From: an uncultured Pirellulaceae bacterium
GTDB lineage: Bacteria > Planctomycetota > Planctomycetia > Pirellulales > Pirellulaceae
Assembly (NCBI GenBank): GCA_938083195.1
Contig: CALKCK010000066.1
Coordinates: forward strand, 1-36,798
Reading direction: 5' to 3'
DNA: 36,798 bases
Part shown: positions 32,654 to 36,798 of the stretch, piece by piece
Layout of the letters: each line of letters opens with the position of its first letter
How positions within the stretch are numbered: the first letter of the stretch is position 1
Program-made: the position numbers and the translations under genes
Notes under the pieces: generated by a model
Told to the model about the DNA's origin: nothing
The model's database searches: none
The model's input: the letters and a program-made list of their open reading frames with translations, nothing else

Positions 32654-33565
32654 ATGATCAAGAAAATTACAATTCCTGGCGAGACAACCTTCCAATCTGA
32701 TATGGTTCAGATCGATCCTGCTACTTTTGAAAGTCACGTCGATAATCAGCCATTTGCGATTCAGCACAAGCTCCAACAACATCCTCTATTTCAGCTGGAA
32801 AACCTAGTTGAATTGTCAAAACGGCTTCCCCGCAAACAACGGGAATACGTATTCAGTAAACAAGAGTTTGGAACTCACGAAGATCTTGAGCACTACAAAC
32901 ATGCGGCTGATAACGACGAACTGTCGACTGACGAATTGATTAAAGCAATCGAGCACCAAAACATCGTTATCGTACTTCGCAACGTTGAATCCGACTCGAT
33001 CTATGGTCAATTTGTAAATGAATGCCTTGACTCACTAGGGGAATTTGTTGAGCCGGTTACTGGGAAAATCAGTGGACGTGAAAGTTTCATTTTCGTCAGT
33101 CCTCCACAAGCCTACACTCCCTACCACTACGACCCTGAACAAAATTTCTTTATGCAAATTCGTGGCAAAAAGCAGATGGCAATCTACGATGTCAATGACC
33201 GTGATGTTCTTCCAGAAGAGGCCTTGGAAAAATTTTACAACGAAGGGCAGCGAATCACGAACTGTAGTGACTCATTATTCGAGCAACATCAACTTTTTGA
33301 AATGAATCCAGGTGATGGCGTTTACGTTCCAGTGACAGCCCCGCACTGGGTGCGGACACTGGATGAAATCTCTATTTCGGTCAGCATCAATTTTCGCACA
33401 CCTAGCTCTATTCGCCGCGACCGTGTTTATCGAATGAACCGCATGCTGCGTAAAGCCGGTCTCCGTCCGCACCCCGTCAGCACTCAAGCGAACACATGGT
33501 CGGAACTGACCAAATCTGCCTTGCTCGGCGGTCCAGCGACGATTAAAAATCTTGTTCGCAAATAA
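32654..33565 (+). CDS. JmjC / cupin-8 type putative Fe(II)/2-oxoglutarate-dependent oxygenase
   Basis: I start at ATG 32654 (303 residues). The frame is open back to 32471, but that part overlaps the GNAT gene and lacks a start signal. The double-stranded beta-helix core shows the iron-binding triad: His158 and Asp160 in YTPYHYDPEQNFF and His231 in VPVTAPHWVRT. QIRGKKQMAIYD supplies a candidate lysine for 2-oxoglutarate, and MNPGDGVYVP is a typical strand. There is no signal peptide. Family members hydroxylate proteins, peptides or small molecules. The pairing with a CelD-like acyltransferase suggests tailoring of a shared precursor. The substrate is unknown. Confidence 0.85.
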   Translation: MIKKITIPGETTFQSDMVQIDPATFESHVDNQPFAIQHKLQQHPLFQLENLVELSKRLPRKQREYVFSKQEFGTHEDLEHYKHAADNDELSTDELIKAIEHQNIVIVLRNVESDSIYGQFVNECLDSLGEFVEPVTGKISGRESFIFVSPPQAYTPYHYDPEQNFFMQIRGKKQMAIYDVNDRDVLPEEALEKFYNEGQRITNCSDSLFEQHQLFEMNPGDGVYVPVTAPHWVRTLDEISISVSINFRTPSSIRRDRVYRMNRMLRKAGLRPHPVSTQANTWSELTKSALLGGPATIKNLVRK

Positions 33566-33621
33566 TCCAACCGTCTTGGCTTGAGAAAATTACCGAACAG
33601 GAACCAATTCTGCGTTCCGCT

Positions 33622-33645
33622 GTTTTAATTACTATTAATTAAAAC
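33622..33645. promoter_or_regulatory. Perfect 10-bp AT-rich inverted repeat
   Basis: The arms GTTTTAATTA and TAATTAAAAC are separated by CTAT. The site lies 56 bases after the cupin stop and 70 bases before the esterase-DUF1080 start. It could be a terminator stem for the upstream pair or an operator for the downstream gene; a T-tract is not evident. Confidence 0.4.
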
Positions 33646-33665
33646 TAAAATCGAAGGTTTACGTT

Positions 33666-33681
33666 GCCGCAATCTTGCGGC
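33666..33681. promoter_or_regulatory. GC-rich 7-bp dyad upstream of esterase-DUF1080 gene
   Basis: The arms GCCGCAA and TTGCGGC are separated by TC. The two-base centre is too small for a stable hairpin loop, so a protein-binding dyad is more likely than a terminator. It lies 34 bases before ATG 33716. Confidence 0.4.
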
Positions 33682-33715
33682 CAATAAAGCATCGATCTTT
33701 TCGGAATTGGACACC

Positions 33716-35266
33716 ATGTTGCTGTCATCAAACTTGCCAAAGCTAATTCTTAGCAGCTGTTTTGTTTTTCTTGCCGCTTACAAATCGATAATTTTCGCGC
33801 AGGACTCCGAAAAACAATCCGCGCCCTCAAAACCAATCAAGCAGTTAATACTCCCGGGTGAGTCGTTCTTGGTCGATCAGCGACCTGCGTTTATCATGTG
33901 GCCGGATGAGTCTAAACGCCAAACCCCACAGCCATGGGTTTTGTATTCGCCGACCCTTCCGCGCTATCCCGATCAAAATGAAAAATGGATTCACGAACAA
34001 TTCCTCGAGGCGGGCGTCGCCGTTGCTGGAATCGATGTTGGCGAAGCCTATGGAAGTCCTACTGGGCAAAAACATTTTTCATCCCTCTATCAAGAACTCA
34101 CAGAAAACCGAGGTTTTGCAAAACGCGTATGCCTTTTTGGAAGGAGCCGCGGAGGTCTATGGTCGAGCAGCTGGGCGATAAGCCATCCGGAGCGAGTTTC
34201 AGGAATCGCCGGCATCTATCCAGTTTTCGATCTCACCACCTACCCAGGACTCAAACGAGCGGCACCGGCCTACGGACTTACCGAATCCGAATTGTCCAAT
34301 TCGCTAAATCAACACAACCCAATTGCAAAAATTGACAAGCTCGCCAAGGCCGGCATCCCAGTTTTTATTATCCATGGGGATGTCGACAAAGTTGTGCCTC
34401 TCAAAGAAAATTCGGCCGAATTAGCCAAACGTTATAAGAAACTTGGCCAGCAAAAATTAGTTGATCTCGTTGTCGTCGAGGGGCAAGGACACAATCTGTG
34501 GCCAGGTTTTTTTCATTCCCAACCATTTGTAGATTTCGCAATTGAACGCGCCCGCGCGGGAGCAAAAGATGACTTTTCATTTTCGCCCAACCAAACCACG
34601 CTGCCCGTGGCTCCTCCCAAAGACGCAATTGTACTGCTAAGTCCAACTGAAAACCTATTTCTTGGCCGGGAGGGAACCAAATCAGATTGGCCCAATGAAA
34701 ATGGTGTTGTGACCTCGACACACGGTGGCTCCAACATGAACCACCTCGTTTCTCAGTACCATTTTCGAGATGCCGACATCCATGTCGAATTCATGCTTCC
34801 CCAAAAAGGATCTGGAAACAGTGGTATTTATATTCATGGTAATTACGAACTCCAAATTATTAATACACATGGCAAAGATGAAATCACCATGGATGATATG
34901 GGCGCGCTTTATGGATTCAGCAAGGCACTCGTTAATGCCGCTCGTCCATCTGGACAATGGCAGGTTTATGACATTCGTTATCGAGCACCACGACGAGACA
35001 ACGAAGGCAACATCACCAAGCCCGGATCAGTCACTGCATTTCTAAATGGCCAGAAGGTTCAAGATGAGACGAAATTTGAAGAAGCTCGCTCTTCATTTCA
35101 CCCCTACCGTCACGGGGTGACGAGCTATCTAAAGAAAATCGGCAAGCAACAGAAACAGACCATGACGGGGCCAGTCTTTCTTCAGGATCACAACAACGCT
35201 GTAAAATTTAGAAACGTTTGGCTTGTTCCCTTGGACGATCAATCGCGGCTTTACCAAGCGGACTAG
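33716..35266 (+). CDS. Exported alpha/beta hydrolase (esterase) - DUF1080 fusion
   Basis: I start at ATG 33716 (516 residues), nine bases inside an alternative TTG start. A signal peptide is present (LPKLILSSCFVFLAAYKSIIFAQ). Residues about 45-280 form an alpha/beta hydrolase. The likely nucleophile is Ser144 in LFGRSRGGLWS, with an acidic residue in IIHGDVDKVVPL and His259 in VEGQGHNLWPGF. Residues about 320-510 form a DUF1080 jelly roll (DADIHVEFMLPQKGSGNSGI, YELQIINTHGK, TAFLNGQKVQ, GPVFLQDHNNAVKFRNVWLV). DUF1080 modules bind or cleave glycosides, with 3-keto-disaccharide hydrolysis known for some. The fusion could remove an ester group and act on the sugar it was attached to. It converges with the symporter gene. 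Confidence 0.88.
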   Translation: MLLSSNLPKLILSSCFVFLAAYKSIIFAQDSEKQSAPSKPIKQLILPGESFLVDQRPAFIMWPDESKRQTPQPWVLYSPTLPRYPDQNEKWIHEQFLEAGVAVAGIDVGEAYGSPTGQKHFSSLYQELTENRGFAKRVCLFGRSRGGLWSSSWAISHPERVSGIAGIYPVFDLTTYPGLKRAAPAYGLTESELSNSLNQHNPIAKIDKLAKAGIPVFIIHGDVDKVVPLKENSAELAKRYKKLGQQKLVDLVVVEGQGHNLWPGFFHSQPFVDFAIERARAGAKDDFSFSPNQTTLPVAPPKDAIVLLSPTENLFLGREGTKSDWPNENGVVTSTHGGSNMNHLVSQYHFRDADIHVEFMLPQKGSGNSGIYIHGNYELQIINTHGKDEITMDDMGALYGFSKALVNAARPSGQWQVYDIRYRAPRRDNEGNITKPGSVTAFLNGQKVQDETKFEEARSSFHPYRHGVTSYLKKIGKQQKQTMTGPVFLQDHNNAVKFRNVWLVPLDDQSRLYQAD

Positions 35267-35376
35267 TTGGGCTTCTCCAATGCTTTTTCTAAAACTCGTT
35301 CCGATTACCTACCGACATGCCTGCACGGCGAAATGCTCCAAACCCAATGTGAGTCGAGCTGAGATCGTCCAGCTTG

Positions 35377-36798
35377 TTAAGTTGCAAAATAGATATAGAT
35401 CCCAATCACCAAAATGATCAATCCCGCTCCCACGTAGGGCGCCGGTTTCCAGGGTGTCAAATCAACCAGCCCCGCATCTACTTGAATGTAAGGTTCGGCC
35501 CGCCTCATCCCAATACTACTCAAGACGAGCTGCAAGACGATCAACAAAGCAAAAACTCCACCCATGTAATGAAATGGAGAACCGAAATAATCCTTCAACC
35601 ATCCCGCTGTTTCTGTTTCGGCAACCTCACCTGTGAAGAACGTACCGAGGACCATGAGTCCCAATCCGACCAGTAACGTAATCAGAGCTGATTTTTCGTC
35701 AGCATAACGGTTAAACATTCCAATCATAATAATGGCGAGTAGAGGAATAAAATAAACACCATTGAGAGTTTGAAAGAATCCAAAAACACTATCGCGTCCA
35801 TAGAAAATATTTGGCGCAGCAACCACCGCAAATACGGCAACTACAAAACTGCAAACTTGTCCTGAACGCACAATTGTTTTTGTTGATGCCTGAGGGTTCA
35901 AATACTGCTTGTAGACATCCAGTGAAAACAAAGTCGCTGCTGAATTAAGTACCGAGTTAAAGGTCGACAAGATTGAACCAACCACAACGGCGGCAAAGAA
36001 ACCCAGCAACCAATCAGGAAGCACGCGGGTGACCAAAGCTCCGTAGGCTCGATCAGCTATCCAGTTGCCTTCTTCGTTGGTTCCCACTGCTGCCATCATC
36101 TCCGCATCCTGAGCAGAAATCACCAAGTAAGCAGCGATGATACCAGGCAAAACAAGTACTAGTGGTGCTAAGATCTTAAAAAATGCGGCTAATAGAACAC
36201 CCTTTTGGCCTTCGGCTAAATTCTTCGCGCCAAAGGTCCGTTGAATTATTTGCTGGTTGGTGCACCAATAGAAAAAATTCAACAACAGCACACCGGTAAA
36301 CAAAGTCGGCCAGTGCGTACCTTCATCTGCTTTCCCGAGAGATTGAAAGGCATCCGCATCAGCAGCCTTAATTTTTTCATACGCCCCCAAAAACCCGCCT
36401 TCGTCGCCCGCCACCACCTGTATAGAAAAATAGGTAATCATCAAACCACCAACTAACAACCCTGCCCCATTCAAGGTATCCGAGACTGCAATCGCACGCA
36501 TTCCACCCCAAATTGCATAGCCTCCTCCGAGCACCGCAATGAAAATGATGACCGCCCAGATCGTCTGTAACTCGGTAAGTTCGAACATCGTCTCCAAGCC
36601 CAACATGCCATTGAGCCCCTTCGCACCGAGATACAAGACGAAAGGCAATAAAATCAACATGTAGGCTACGATAAAAATACCCGCAGTGATCGCCCGGACA
36701 GATGACCCATACCGCTCCTCAAGAAACTGAGGAATGGTTGCGATCCCAGACTTTAGATACCTCGGGAGGAATACTAGCGCGAGCACCACTAGCGACAT
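35377..36798 (-). CDS. SGLT-type sodium:solute symporter, N-terminus cut by window edge
   Basis: There are 473 codons from the right edge to the stop. The first codon in view is an ATG, but the N-terminal segments usual for this family are missing, so the true start very likely lies outside. Many hydrophobic helices are visible. The signature NFFYWCTNQQIIQRTFGAKN with LAEGQKG is typical of SGLT/SLC5 sugar symporters. IPQFLEERYGSSVRAIT, ISAQDAEMM and SILSTFNSVLNSAATLFSLD (sodium-site region) also fit. It probably imports a monosaccharide or small acid sugar with sodium across the cytoplasmic membrane, consistent with a marine cell and the nearby polysaccharide-degrading enzymes. Confidence 0.92.
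   Translation of the reverse strand: MSLVVLALVFLPRYLKSGIATIPQFLEERYGSSVRAITAGIFIVAYMLILLPFVLYLGAKGLNGMLGLETMFELTELQTIWAVIIFIAVLGGGYAIWGGMRAIAVSDTLNGAGLLVGGLMITYFSIQVVAGDEGGFLGAYEKIKAADADAFQSLGKADEGTHWPTLFTGVLLLNFFYWCTNQQIIQRTFGAKNLAEGQKGVLLAAFFKILAPLVLVLPGIIAAYLVISAQDAEMMAAVGTNEEGNWIADRAYGALVTRVLPDWLLGFFAAVVVGSILSTFNSVLNSAATLFSLDVYKQYLNPQASTKTIVRSGQVCSFVVAVFAVVAAPNIFYGRDSVFGFFQTLNGVYFIPLLAIIMIGMFNRYADEKSALITLLVGLGLMVLGTFFTGEVAETETAGWLKDYFGSPFHYMGGVFALLIVLQLVLSSIGMRRAEPYIQVDAGLVDLTPWKPAPYVGAGLIILVIGIYIYFAT

Overview
The window looks like a chromosomal segment of a marine planctomycete, probably Pirellulaceae-like. The evidence is the set of protein families: many type I sulfatases, a Planctomycete cytochrome C (PSCyt1)-DUF1549-DUF1553 protein paired with a Tat-exported DUF1501 protein, DUF1080 (3-keto-disaccharide hydrolase) domains, and ECF sigma factors each followed by a FecR-domain membrane protein. 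Shine-Dalgarno signals are mostly weak, and moderate-GC coding sequence fills nearly the whole window. No rRNA, tRNA, CRISPR array, insertion sequence or integrase was seen.

Layout. (1) 1-5998, minus strand: two tandem HlyD-type adaptors, a MacB-type ABC permease without an ATPase, an ECF sigma factor, and a FecR protein cut by the left edge. (2) 6223-10569, plus strand: an acetyl-xylan-esterase-like hydrolase, a DUF1080-sulfatase fusion, and a small exported protein resembling secretin N-domains. (3) 10683-14632, minus strand: a second ECF sigma / FecR-LamG pair followed by a sulfatase. (4) 15051-28495, plus strand: a tightly packed probable operon. It encodes a sulfatase with two C-terminal EF-hands, two more sulfatases, a very large sulfatase-GH50-EF-hand fusion, the PSCyt1/DUF1549/DUF1553 protein and the DUF1501 protein. 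(5) 28582-31061, minus strand: two exported beta-propeller proteins. (6) 31395-35266, plus strand: a CelD/BcsL-like GNAT protein, a JmjC/cupin-8 type putative oxygenase and an esterase-DUF1080 fusion. (7) 35377-36798, minus strand: an SGLT-type sodium/solute symporter cut by the right edge.

Taken together this reads as a carbohydrate-utilisation region for a sulfated, possibly acetylated polysaccharide. Six sulfatases would strip sulfate and the esterases would remove acyl groups. The GH50-like module (a family known for beta-agarases) and the DUF1080 modules would cleave glycosidic bonds, and the symporter could import released sugar. The sigma/FecR-LamG pair beside a sulfatase suggests surface-signalled control. 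The most unusual object is the single polypeptide joining a sulfatase, a GH50-like glycosidase and an EF-hand tail. The same tail type occurs twice on the first sulfatase of the operon, which suggests a shared calcium-dependent docking or retention module. Substrate and module function are inferred from sequence families only.
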